DNA of 11,347 nt from Methanobacterium sp. UBA353 (GCA_002496805.1 DALO01000022.1:1-11347), one strand, 5' to 3'; counted from the first letter of the stretch, positions 1-7,878 are shown. Program-made: numbers and translations. Notes: generated by a model from the sequence alone, not told the origin.

Positions 1-5
1 CACAC

Positions 6-23
6 CAGATCAGACACCCTGTT
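6..23. repeat. Left arm of an 18-bp inverted repeat at the window ends
   Basis: The 18 bases CAGATCAGACACCCTGTT are the exact reverse complement of the last 18 bases of the window. The five bases before them (1-5) reach further out than the right end does. Positions 22-28 read TTAATAA, and the same heptamer in the same orientation lies just inside the right arm. Read outward, both window ends give AACAGGGTGTCTGATCTG. This fits the terminal inverted repeat of an insertion sequence lying outside each end, with an AT-rich target site. No transposase is in view, so the element itself is inferred. Confidence 0.7.
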
Positions 24-90
24 AATAAAGAGAATTTGTCAAAATTTAAGACTTAAAATTAAAAAAATATTCAAGAATTTTTTAAAATTT

Positions 91-99
91 TAAAAAAAG
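91..99 (-). terminator. Oligo-T terminator after fwdF
   Basis: Twelve bases beyond the fwdF stop codon the minus strand reads CTTTTTTTA, inside a very AT-rich stretch without any ORF. Runs of T are the usual archaeal termination signal. It suggests that the fwdHF transcript ends here and does not continue into further fwd genes. Confidence 0.45.
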
Positions 100-110
100 T
101 AAATTAATGG

Positions 111-1109
111 TTATTTAGAACCATTAACAACTAATTTGGCCATTTGCTTCTGCCATGACTTTGATTTAATGTTTTCCAGATTTATCTTATCCCTTTGAAT
201 TTTAATACAGTTTTGTGGGCAGACATTACTGCAAGCACCACATAGAATGCAAAATCTCTCTTCTATGGATGATTTATTATCCACCAAGCTCACTGCATTG
301 CAGGGACAAACATCCATACAGGCATGGCATGAATCACCTTTACATTCCGTGGTGTCCATTATTACCTCGCCTTCAAAGGGTTTTATGACTTTAGCTGCAT
401 CCACTGGACAGATTTCCTGGCACCATCCACAGTTCACACATTCGTCTTCCTGCAAGATGGATCTACCTTTAATTTTTGCATCTTCAGGGTTTAACCGATA
501 GTCTCCATAGGAACAGGAACTACAAACAGCTTTTATAGCGTTTACTGGACAGGCACGTTTACACACCAGACAGTAAACGCATTTATTTTCATCTACCTTG
601 ATCTCACGATCCATTTTTTCCTGTTTCATGCTTATGGCTTGTGGTGGGCACAATTCTTCACATACCCCGCAGTAAATACATTTATCTTCATCAATATTGA
701 TTTCACCAGTTACCAATTTTGAACGTTCAGGGAGTTCTCTTTTAATAGTTATGGCATCCTGTGGGCATGCAGTTTCGCATGCTTTACAGTATAAGCACTC
801 ATCCTCATCAATGGACGCACTGTGTTTCCAAATAGGATATTCATCAAGGTCTTTGATGTTTTTATCGTTGATCTCAAATTCAAGAGCTCCAAAAGGACAA
901 GCTGAAGCACATAAACCGCACAAAACACAATTTTTACCATTTACATTTAGATAATCCATGTCAACTAAACCCCTTGCTATTGGTAGCACTGGACCTAATT
1001 TTAGTGATTCTGTTGGGCAGATTTCTGTACATATTCCACAGCCGACACATTTATTGCTGATGTAATCCAGTGAACGTTTTTCGTTCCCGTTTCTTTCTAC
1101 TGTGCTCAT
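111..1109 (-). CDS. fwdF: Polyferredoxin FwdF of tungsten/molybdenum formylmethanofuran dehydrogenase
   Basis: This 332-residue cytoplasmic protein should relay electrons to the formylmethanofuran dehydrogenase complex, which reduces CO2 to formylmethanofuran in the first step of methanogenesis. It carries eight four-cysteine [4Fe-4S] motifs: C21-C31, C61-C71, C105-C115, C144-C154, C177-C187, C224-C234, C256-C268 and C287-C297. Seven are the usual CX2CX2CX3CP. The seventh is CX4CX2CX3CP, two residues longer in its first gap. The segment GPVLPIARGLVDMDYLNV after the first motif, and the motif spacing in general, match FwdF as remembered from Methanothermobacter. An additional CSSC lies near residue 197. 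It follows fwdH after 36 bp, so the two are probably co-transcribed. No fwdG, D, A, C or B follows; an oligo-T run and then the window edge do. A paralogous polyferredoxin (Fmd- or hydrogenase-linked) is the main alternative. Confidence 0.85.
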   Translation of the reverse strand: MSTVERNGNEKRSLDYISNKCVGCGICTEICPTESLKLGPVLPIARGLVDMDYLNVNGKNCVLCGLCASACPFGALEFEINDKNIKDLDEYPIWKHSASIDEDECLYCKACETACPQDAITIKRELPERSKLVTGEINIDEDKCIYCGVCEELCPPQAISMKQEKMDREIKVDENKCVYCLVCKRACPVNAIKAVCSSCSYGDYRLNPEDAKIKGRSILQEDECVNCGWCQEICPVDAAKVIKPFEGEVIMDTTECKGDSCHACMDVCPCNAVSLVDNKSSIEERFCILCGACSNVCPQNCIKIQRDKINLENIKSKSWQKQMAKLVVNGSK

Positions 1110-1145
1110 TATACCATTCCCTACACCATTATTATAATTTAAAAG

Positions 1146-1337
1146 TTAAGCTTTAGATATGGCTTGATTTGGACAATTCGTGATACATAAATCGCAGTCA
1201 TCACATTTTTCCATGTATAAAACTAATTCTCCGTCTTCTTCTACTAATGCACCCTGTTCGCATAGTTTGATACACAGTCCTTCTCCGGGGCAGTCATTGA
1301 TCTTTCCACACTTTTCTAAGTCTATTACTACTGGCAT
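1146..1337 (-). CDS. fwdH: Small two-cluster ferredoxin, FwdH-like
   Basis: The ORF encodes a 63-residue ferredoxin-like protein with two cysteine clusters. The C-terminal one is regular (CDDCDLCITNCP, C45-C55). The N-terminal one is stretched to CX5CX5CX3C (C10, C16, C22, C26), so its iron-sulfur cluster is less certain. The ATG at 1335-1337 is chosen as start because GGTGA lies five bases upstream on the minus strand; the GTG nine bases further upstream (1344-1346) overlaps that Shine-Dalgarno sequence and is less likely. In Methanothermobacter a ferredoxin gene, fwdH, opens the fwd operon directly before fwdF. The order here is the same, which supports the name. The gene is preceded by a TATA box inside an inverted repeat. 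It could also be a stand-alone ferredoxin. Confidence 0.65.
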   Translation of the reverse strand: MPVVIDLEKCGKINDCPGEGLCIKLCEQGALVEEDGELVLYMEKCDDCDLCITNCPNQAISKA

Positions 1338-1375
1338 GATTATCACCGAACTAATGAGTTGATGATATACATATA

Positions 1376-1399
1376 CGATATGGGCATATAAACATATCG
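1376..1399 (-). promoter_or_regulatory. fwdHF promoter: TATA box enclosed in an inverted repeat
   Basis: On the minus strand TTTATATG (plus positions 1385-1392) is a good archaeal TATA box, placed so that transcription would start near 1362, about 15 bases before the Shine-Dalgarno sequence of fwdH. It is exactly enclosed by the perfect inverted repeat CGATATG (1376-1382) and CATATCG (1393-1399), with a 10-base spacer. Half-sites this placed would let a dimeric regulator block TBP. The regulator is not known from the sequence. Confidence 0.5.
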
Positions 1400-1452
1400 A
1401 ATTTCAAAAAAATTATTGTTCTGGAAACATGTTATTTTAAAATTCAAAATAA

Positions 1453-1625
1453 TATTTTTAAGGTCTTAGATTTTTCGCGTTTCGAAAAGTTTTTGTAAGG
1501 CTGTTTTAGAGTTGTAACTTCTTTTCATGATTAATCTGCTAAAAAAACAATTATATGATGGTTTTTTCAACTAATTTGTTGTATATTTACGTAGATAAAA
1601 AGAAAAATCTGAGACCTTAAATATA
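1453..1625. repeat. Inverted repeat with 24-bp arms and a 125-base interior
   Basis: The arm 1453-1476 reads TTAAGGTCTTAGATTTTTC over its last 19 bases. The arm 1602-1625 is its reverse complement with two differences over 24 bp. Each arm has TTAA near its outer side (1458-1461 and 1617-1620). The interior does not continue the pairing. A MITE-like remnant, a structured RNA, or paired binding sites could all give this picture. Confidence 0.55.
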
Positions 1626-1703
1626 CTGCTCAATTTATTTTTCGAAATGCAAATAATATCTTATTAAAATGAGGGGAATCGATTAATAATAATTAAAATA
1701 TTA

Positions 1704-1724
1704 GAAAAAAGGAAGTTTAAAAAA
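1704..1724 (-). terminator. Oligo-T terminator after the Mop gene
   Basis: Directly after the TAA of the Mop gene the minus strand has two six-T runs, CTTTTTTAAA and CCTTTTTTCT. No hairpin is needed for archaeal termination of this kind. Confidence 0.4.
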
Positions 1725-1725
1725 G

Positions 1726-1935
1726 TTATTCTTTTCCAATCATGACTTCTGTAGATTTTATAATTGCTTTAACTACATCTCCCTCTTTAATATCCAATTC
1801 ATTAACAGATTCTTGGGTTATTATGGCTGTAATCATGTTAGGATCTTCTATTCTTATTTTTACACTGGCCATTACTTTTCCCACTGTAACTCCCTCTACT
1901 TTCCCGTTCAGCATGTTTCGTGCACTCATTTTCAT
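1726..1935 (-). CDS. Mop-type molybdate/tungstate-binding protein (TOBE domain)
   Basis: This 69-residue protein is a single TOBE/Mop domain. Molbindins of this family assemble into small oligomers that bind molybdate or tungstate in the cytoplasm. The family signature is visible as MKMSARNMLNGKV at the start, ITAIITQESV at residues 35-44, and IIKSTEVMIGKE at the end. The start at 1933-1935 is set by GGAGG nine bases upstream and by the conserved SARN opening; a longer reading frame upstream is not credible. It lies upstream of fwdHF on the same strand, 388 bp away from fwdH. Since formylmethanofuran dehydrogenase uses a molybdopterin-bound Mo or W, metal storage or sensing for that enzyme is a reasonable inference. 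It shares a short divergent promoter region with trmO. Confidence 0.85.
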   Translation of the reverse strand: MKMSARNMLNGKVEGVTVGKVMASVKIRIEDPNMITAIITQESVNELDIKEGDVVKAIIKSTEVMIGKE

Positions 1936-1961
1936 AGTTTGTATCCTCCAATAAAACTTTT

Positions 1962-1980
1962 GATTATATTTATATAATTG
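1962..1980. promoter_or_regulatory. Shared divergent promoter of the Mop gene and trmO
   Basis: The AT-rich block GATTATATTTATATAATTG contains TATA-like boxes in both directions. The plus-strand TTTATATAA suits a trmO transcript starting near 2000. The minus-strand TATATAAATATAA would give the Mop gene a very short leader. Exact start sites cannot be fixed by eye. Confidence 0.4.
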
Positions 1981-2037
1981 ATGGCAAAAATAGTTTTTCA
2001 TTAACATTCTTGCATTTCGACAGTCACTGGTGATAAG

Positions 2038-2529
2038 ATGAAAACAGTAGAATACAGGCCAATAGGCATAATACACTCACCTCACAAGGATCTCAATGGG
2101 ATGCCCATACAACCCGTAGGTGCAAAAGGATTCCGAGGACAAATCGAACTTGAAAATGAGTACGCGGAAGGTCTAAAAGATTTGGATGGATTCTCACACA
2201 TAATATTAATATACCATTTCCACATGTGTAATGGATATTCTCTCAGAGTAAAACCCTTTTTAGACAATGTAAAACGTGGAATTTTTGCAACTAGAGCTCC
2301 AAAAAGACCTAATCCCATTGGTATGTCAGTAGTTTGTCTAGAAAAAGTTGAAAGAAACATTATACACATATCTAATGTAGACGTACTTGATGGAACTCCT
2401 CTTCTAGATATAAAACCATACATTCCACATTTTGATACTTGTGAGGATGAAAATATTTGTGTGGGCTGGTTTGATGATAAAAAACAGGAAGTCAAGGAAA
2501 AAAAGTCCGATACGCGTTTTGTAGATTAG
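2038..2529 (+). CDS. trmO: tRNA (N6-threonylcarbamoyladenosine37-N6)-methyltransferase TrmO (TsaA/YaeB family)
   Basis: TrmO uses S-adenosylmethionine to methylate t6A at position 37 of some tRNAs, giving m6t6A. The 163-residue protein is the single-domain archaeal form, shorter than the roughly 235-residue E. coli protein. Family motifs are present: IGIIHSPH at 9-16, FSHIILIYHFH at 52-62, FATRAPKRPNPIG at 83-95, and DGTPLLDIKPYIP at 118-130. The C-terminal 20 residues are charged and probably not conserved. The ATG is preceded by GGTGAT four to nine bases upstream. It is divergent from the Mop gene and ends at a clear hairpin terminator, so it forms its own transcription unit. The family was long annotated as TsaA with unknown function; the specific target tRNA in archaea is inferred. 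Confidence 0.9.
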   Translation: MKTVEYRPIGIIHSPHKDLNGMPIQPVGAKGFRGQIELENEYAEGLKDLDGFSHIILIYHFHMCNGYSLRVKPFLDNVKRGIFATRAPKRPNPIGMSVVCLEKVERNIIHISNVDVLDGTPLLDIKPYIPHFDTCEDENICVGWFDDKKQEVKEKKSDTRFVD

Positions 2530-2541
2530 ATGTATCATTCC

Positions 2542-2566
2542 AATAGGATTTAAAATCCTATTTTTT
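2542..2566 (+). terminator. Hairpin terminator of trmO
   Basis: AATAGGATTT at 2542-2551 pairs perfectly with AAATCCTATT at 2553-2562 and runs into a T tract that continues to 2566. It lies 12 bases after the trmO stop. This looks like a bacterial-style intrinsic terminator. A second small palindrome, GATAAAT-AG-ATTTATC at 2614-2629, lies further on between the convergent trmO and nrpR. Confidence 0.65.
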
Positions 2567-2752
2567 GAATTTATTTTCGGGGTTTACTTTTTTTCATGAC
2601 GATGAAATTTCAAGATAAATAGATTTATCATTCTTTTTCAGAAATTTTAAACTATTTCCATAAAAAAAGAAAATTAATGGCAATATTTCAACCATTATAA
2701 TATGCGTATAAGTATATTGTGTCCGGTTATTAGTTAAAAACCATAGATTTAA

Positions 2753-4463
<1,711 letters not shown>

Positions 4464-4493
4464 ATTTAATATTTTTTTTAGAAGCATAGCTTT

Positions 4494-4517
4494 CATTTAA
4501 ATCATTATTATAAATAT
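4494..4517 (-). promoter_or_regulatory. Probable nrpR promoter
   Basis: The minus strand between glnA and nrpR carries two TATA-like boxes, ATTTAAAT (about 4494-4501) and ATATTTATAAT (about 4507-4517). Either would give a leader of roughly 15-35 bases before the nrpR Shine-Dalgarno sequence. This suggests that nrpR can be transcribed independently of glnA. The glnA stop is followed on the same strand by several T runs between 4600 and 4618, consistent with termination before nrpR. Confidence 0.35.
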
Positions 4518-4622
4518 TAGTTCTCATTGTTGGTATTAATTTTAAATATTTATGGTTGAAATGAGATATAATTGGAAATAAGAATTATGTTTGTGAATGG
4601 AAAATAAAAGAAAACAAAAGTT

Positions 4623-5951
4623 TTAAATCTGGAGGTACTTCTCCACTTCATACTGGAATACTTGTATCCGGTATTCGTCCCATTCTTTCCTTTTTATGGT
4701 ATAAAACTCGTTGTATACATGGTCACCAAGGGATGTTTTAATCACTTCATCATCCTCCAGGGCATGATATGCTTCCCAAAGGCTTGATGGTAGTGTTTCA
4801 ATACCAATTGATTTCAGATCTCCTAAGCTTAATTTAAATACATCGATTTCAGTTGGCTCTCCAGGGTCGATTTCATGCTTTATACCATCCATACCTGCTT
4901 CAAGCATAGCAGCAAAGGCCAAGTAGGGGTTGCAGGAAGGGTCAGGGCTTCTGAATTCCACTCGGGTACCGTTACCACGAGATGCAGGAATTCGGACCAG
5001 TGTTGATCTGTTCCTGAATCCATAGGTAATGTACACTGGGGCTTCATATCCGGGCACCAATCGTTTGTATGAGTTAACACTTGGAGCTACAATAGCAGAT
5101 AATGCTTTAGAATGTTTTAATAAACCTCCAGTGAAGTATATTGCTTTTTCTGATAATTGAGTTTCGGTGTCTGGGTCAAAGAAAATATTTTTTCCATTTT
5201 TAAACAGGCTCTGGTGGCAGTGCATACCGCTACCGTTAACGCCGAAAAAAGGTTTGGGCATGAAAGTGACCATTGAGCCTAATTTGTCTGCTATGGCTTT
5301 AATTGCTTGTTTGAATGTTATGAATGCATCTGCAGTTTTTAGGGCATGGTCGAATTTGAAATCTATTTCGTGTTGTCCAGGCCCTACTTCGTGATGACTT
5401 ACTTCTACGTCGAAGTTTAACTCTTCCAGTCCTAAAACAAGTTCTCTTCTCATGTCAGTTCCTTGGTCTACAGGTTCCACATCGAAGTAAATACCCTCAT
5501 CGTGTGGGTAAACATTTCCATCTTCATCTACGTCAACAATGAAGAATTCTGGCTCTGGACCAACATTGTATTCGTAACCCATTTTTTCGGCTTTGGCTAG
5601 GGTTTTTTTCAGTATATATCTGGGATCTCCTTCAAAAGGTGTTCCATCAGGCCAGTAAATGTCACAAATGAATCGACACACTCCTTTTTCTTCTGGTCTC
5701 CATGGAAGTGTGGAAAATGTGTCAGGGTCTGGTTTTATTACTAAATCACTATCGTTAATGTCTACAAATCCTTCGACTGAGGAACCGTCAAATAAAATTC
5801 CGTTTTTTATGATAGATTCTATGTCAGTTGGTTTTGTAAGGGGAATGGCCATGTTTTTAGGGGTTCCATGTATGTCTACGAATTGCAGTCTAACGAATTT
5901 AATACCGCATTTTTCCATATCTTCAAGTAATTTTCCAATTTTGTCTTGCAA
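4623..5951 (-). CDS. glnA: Glutamine synthetase, type I (GlnA)
   Basis: GlnA makes glutamine from glutamate, ammonia and ATP and is the main route of ammonium assimilation at low nitrogen. The 442-residue protein shows the glutamine synthetase motifs in order: DGSSVEGF (55-62), GPEPEF (131-136), HHEVGPGQHE (186-195), NGSGMHCH (239-246), RLVPGYEAPVYI (297-308), RNRS (313-316), and RVEFRSPDPS (330-339). Its length, and the lack of an NLYDL-type site, place it with GSI-alpha enzymes not controlled by adenylylation. The start is TTG (5949-5951), supported by AGGAG seven bases upstream and by the conserved N-terminal length; no ATG is in frame nearby. A TATA box and an NrpR-type operator precede it and the NrpR gene follows, so nitrogen repression is strongly suggested. 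Confidence 0.96.
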   Translation of the reverse strand: MQDKIGKLLEDMEKCGIKFVRLQFVDIHGTPKNMAIPLTKPTDIESIIKNGILFDGSSVEGFVDINDSDLVIKPDPDTFSTLPWRPEEKGVCRFICDIYWPDGTPFEGDPRYILKKTLAKAEKMGYEYNVGPEPEFFIVDVDEDGNVYPHDEGIYFDVEPVDQGTDMRRELVLGLEELNFDVEVSHHEVGPGQHEIDFKFDHALKTADAFITFKQAIKAIADKLGSMVTFMPKPFFGVNGSGMHCHQSLFKNGKNIFFDPDTETQLSEKAIYFTGGLLKHSKALSAIVAPSVNSYKRLVPGYEAPVYITYGFRNRSTLVRIPASRGNGTRVEFRSPDPSCNPYLAFAAMLEAGMDGIKHEIDPGEPTEIDVFKLSLGDLKSIGIETLPSSLWEAYHALEDDEVIKTSLGDHVYNEFYTIKRKEWDEYRIQVFQYEVEKYLQI

Positions 5952-5975
5952 TTTATAACTCCTTTATTGTTCACC

Positions 5976-5989
5976 GGAAAGATGTTTCC
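5976..5989 (-). promoter_or_regulatory. NrpR-type operator of glnA (GGAA-N6-TTCC)
   Basis: GGAA-AGATGT-TTCC is a perfect match to the GGAA-N6-TTCC palindrome known as the NrpR operator in Methanococcus maripaludis. It lies about 15-28 bases downstream of the middle of the glnA TATA box, at the predicted transcription start, where a bound repressor would block transcription. Confidence 0.75.
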
Positions 5990-5998
5990 TTTTACTGG

Positions 5999-6010
5999 TA
6001 TTTAAATATT
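5999..6010 (-). promoter_or_regulatory. TATA box of glnA
   Basis: The minus strand reads AATATTTAAATA, a good archaeal TATA box. A start about 26 bases downstream would fall near 5978, inside the operator and some 15 bases before the AGGAG ribosome binding site at 5959-5963. Confidence 0.6.
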
Positions 6011-6130
6011 CGCGGTTTTTTTTTAACTGGTAAAAATGAACAATTTTTAAATCACAGCAGTGTTTTATCAATGAAAAAAAAATAATTATTCAATTAGTAA
6101 TTAAAGAAATAAATGTTTTAAATAGTTTTT

Positions 6131-6523
6131 TTATCCTTTGGTGCCGTTTATGAATTTTAATTTCACGATAGTAATTTTTTCGGCAGGGGTGGTTAACCAT
6201 ACTTCATACGTAGCGTAATCATGTCCAAAAACCTCAGGGATTATTATTTTAGTTTCCGATATTGCTTCATTTTTATTATTATATCCTGTAACAGTCATGT
6301 TAACAAACCGATATCTTTGATGGGCCTTGTTTTCTACTAATCCAGTTACATGATATGAATTATTATTATATTCTGCTATGTTAACTGTGAATTGGACAAT
6401 ATCCTCTGTTTTTTCATTTTTTTGATTAATTAGGTTCCATTTATCAAATGTGCATCCGCTGGCAATTAATATTAGAAATATTACTAAAAATCCAATTAAA
6501 ACGGTTACTTTTGATTTATTCAT
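6131..6523 (-). CDS. Small predicted lipoprotein, possibly FxLYD-like beta domain
   Basis: The 130-residue protein begins with a positively charged stretch, a hydrophobic segment (about 6-21) and a lipobox-like LIASGC with cysteine 24. It is therefore probably exported and anchored to the outer face of the membrane by a lipid on that cysteine. The rest looks like one beta-sandwich: VTGLVENKA, then FVNMTVTGYNNKNEAI, then a hydrophobic C-terminal strand. This pattern resembles FxLYD-type domains found in many archaeal surface proteins, but the FxLYD motif itself is not seen. The ATG has GGTG five bases upstream. It is followed by 179 bp before glnA and preceded by thiF-like after 55 bp. No function can be assigned. 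Confidence 0.65.
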   Translation of the reverse strand: MNKSKVTVLIGFLVIFLILIASGCTFDKWNLINQKNEKTEDIVQFTVNIAEYNNNSYHVTGLVENKAHQRYRFVNMTVTGYNNKNEAISETKIIIPEVFGHDYATYEVWLTTPAEKITIVKLKFINGTKG

Positions 6524-6578
6524 TAATACACCATTAAAACACGATGTTTTTGATAATATTGAAATTTTGAAGGAAAAT

Positions 6579-7331
6579 TTAAAATCTCACCACGGAAAAT
6601 GCTTCTTCTTTTAAAAGGTCAAACATCAATACACTGGGTGCCATCAAGGAAGTTCCTTTGTTTGTTATAATTTTAACTGCTTCAAAAGCCTGAATGCATC
6701 CTACAATGTTAGGAACCGGGCCAATTACTGGAGGAACTTCTTTGTTCAAATTATTAATCCTAGAAATAATTTCATCAGTTAATTCCTTTCCCTGTGAAGG
6801 TAATTTAAACAATTCCTCATAGGAAGGTGTGTTAATATTGAAAACTGTCACTTGCCCCATGGTACCATGAATTGCTCCGTGAATAAAAGGAATTTCTAAT
6901 TCTCTGGAACATCTACTAACTATAATGCGGGTAAAAAGGTTATCCAAACCATCTACAACAACATGGCTTTCATTTAACATTTCATAAACATTTTCGTCTG
7001 TCAATTCTTCGTTAAATTCTTCAATCTCCAGTGAAGGGTTAATTGTTCGAAGTTCTTCCAAGGTAACTTCAGTTTTAAGTCTTCCGATGTTGGTTATTTT
7101 GCTCATGAGCTGCCGATTGATATTGGAGATTTCGAAAACATCTTTATCAACTATACGGAGTTTTCCGACTCCCATTCTAGCTAACATCTCCAAAGTGGCA
7201 CCACCAATCCCTCCGCATCCTATGACAGTTATTTTGGACTTTTTAAGTTTCAATTGTTCATTTTTATTTAGAATTCCAGTTTGTCTGTCAATCATTTTCC
7301 AGTAATCTATTTTTTCCTGTTTTTCAGGCAT
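6579..7331 (-). CDS. ThiF/MoeB/HesA-family E1-like adenylyltransferase
   Basis: Enzymes of this family adenylate the C-terminal glycine of a small ubiquitin-like sulfur carrier (ThiS, MoaD or SAMP). The 250-residue protein has the Rossmann loop GCGGIGG (38-44), the ATP-binding set D62, N70, R73, K86 and D130 expected for MoeB/ThiF, and the MGQVTVF strand (158-164). It lacks the paired CXXC zinc motifs of MoeB and many ThiF proteins. Only C39, C141 and C212 are present, so the usual catalytic cysteine is not obvious. The ATG has GGTG five bases upstream. The downstream lipoprotein, 55 bp away on the same strand, has its own Shine-Dalgarno sequence, so co-transcription is possible but not shown. 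thiC about 2 kb away and the Mop gene hint at thiamine or molybdopterin roles, but no carrier protein lies in the window, so the partner is open. Confidence 0.85.
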   Translation of the reverse strand: MPEKQEKIDYWKMIDRQTGILNKNEQLKLKKSKITVIGCGGIGGATLEMLARMGVGKLRIVDKDVFEISNINRQLMSKITNIGRLKTEVTLEELRTINPSLEIEEFNEELTDENVYEMLNESHVVVDGLDNLFTRIIVSRCSRELEIPFIHGAIHGTMGQVTVFNINTPSYEELFKLPSQGKELTDEIISRINNLNKEVPPVIGPVPNIVGCIQAFEAVKIITNKGTSLMAPSVLMFDLLKEEAFSVVRF

Positions 7332-7533
7332 ATAGGCACCAAATTAGTTTGTTAATTTATTTTTTACATTCTTTTCATTCGACATTCTCAAGTGGAAAGC
7401 AAAAGGTTATAAGATTATTCAATATATTCTCTTCAAATTATATGGAAATTTGATATAAATTAAGCTGAGTTCAAATTATAATTTTGCGAGTTATGGGAAG
7501 AGTTCATTGAAATATTTAATGTTATGATTAGGT

Positions 7534-7546
7534 GGCAATATATAAT
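7534..7546 (+). promoter_or_regulatory. TATA box of the DUF2769 gene
   Basis: AATATATAATATT precedes the gene by about 38 bases. A start about 25 bases downstream would fall near 7565, leaving a leader of some 15 bases containing GGGGG (7571-7575), a weak ribosome binding site. The rest of the 250-bp divergent gap (7332-7533) is AT-rich and shows nothing distinct. Confidence 0.45.
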
Positions 7547-7581
7547 ATTTTCACAATTGAGCAAAGATATGGGGGTTTTTA

Positions 7582-7878
7582 ATGGATAAATTTGAAAAAA
7601 TTCTGGAAAAAATGTTGGAAATGTCGGAAAATCAATTAAATACATTAATTGAAATGCAAAAGAAAAGGATCTGCATCTGCAGAGAATGTCCAAGTTTCAA
7701 CGAATGTATGAATGAAAATAAAGAAGGATTATTTTGTATTTTAGGTAATAGCAATTGTAGTCTTGAATTAATTGAATGTAAGTGTGGGGAGTGTCCGGCT
7801 CATATCCGTTTTCAAATGAAATATGAATTATATTGTGTTGAAGGTTCAGAAGAAGAACAGAGATCTAAAAAGAAGTAA
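7582..7878 (+). CDS. Cysteine-rich DUF2769-like protein
   Basis: The 98-residue protein has a helical N-terminus (1-29), a cysteine-rich core, and a lysine-rich tail. Ten cysteines are present: C31, C33, C36, C42, C52, C59, C66, C68, C71 and C85, grouped as CICRECPS, LFC, CKCGECPA and YELYC. The pattern of CXXCP pairs flanking an LFC-(I/A)-LG segment is what I recall for DUF2769, a small family common in methanogens and of unknown function. Metal or iron-sulfur binding is a fair guess given the cysteine spacing. There is no signal peptide or membrane segment. It stands alone between the divergent thiF-like gene and the oppositely oriented tRNA gene. Confidence 0.65.
   Translation: MDKFEKILEKMLEMSENQLNTLIEMQKKRICICRECPSFNECMNENKEGLFCILGNSNCSLELIECKCGECPAHIRFQMKYELYCVEGSEEEQRSKKK

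Larger units (their letters stand above)
1338..1725. other. Gene-free stretch between the Mop gene and fwdH
   Basis: No credible ORF was found on either strand in these 388 bp. Besides the fwdHF promoter it holds a long-range inverted repeat (1453-1476 and 1602-1625) and, at its right end, the T-rich tail of the Mop gene. The length is unusual for this window, where most gaps are under 260 bp, so an unrecognised small RNA or an element remnant is possible. Confidence 0.5.

Noticed and set aside
247..501. Plus-strand 84-residue ORF over fwdF
   Set aside because: It is antisense to a clear polyferredoxin gene whose regular cysteine repeats keep the opposite frame open; no ribosome binding site or recognisable domain.
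1498..1515. GTTTTAGAG string resembling a CRISPR repeat start
   Set aside because: It occurs once, with no repeat-spacer periodicity and no cas genes.
1936..2076. N-terminal extension of the Mop protein to 116 residues
   Set aside because: The extra 47 residues have no family match, overlap the trmO promoter and start, and the internal ATG has a strong GGAGG.
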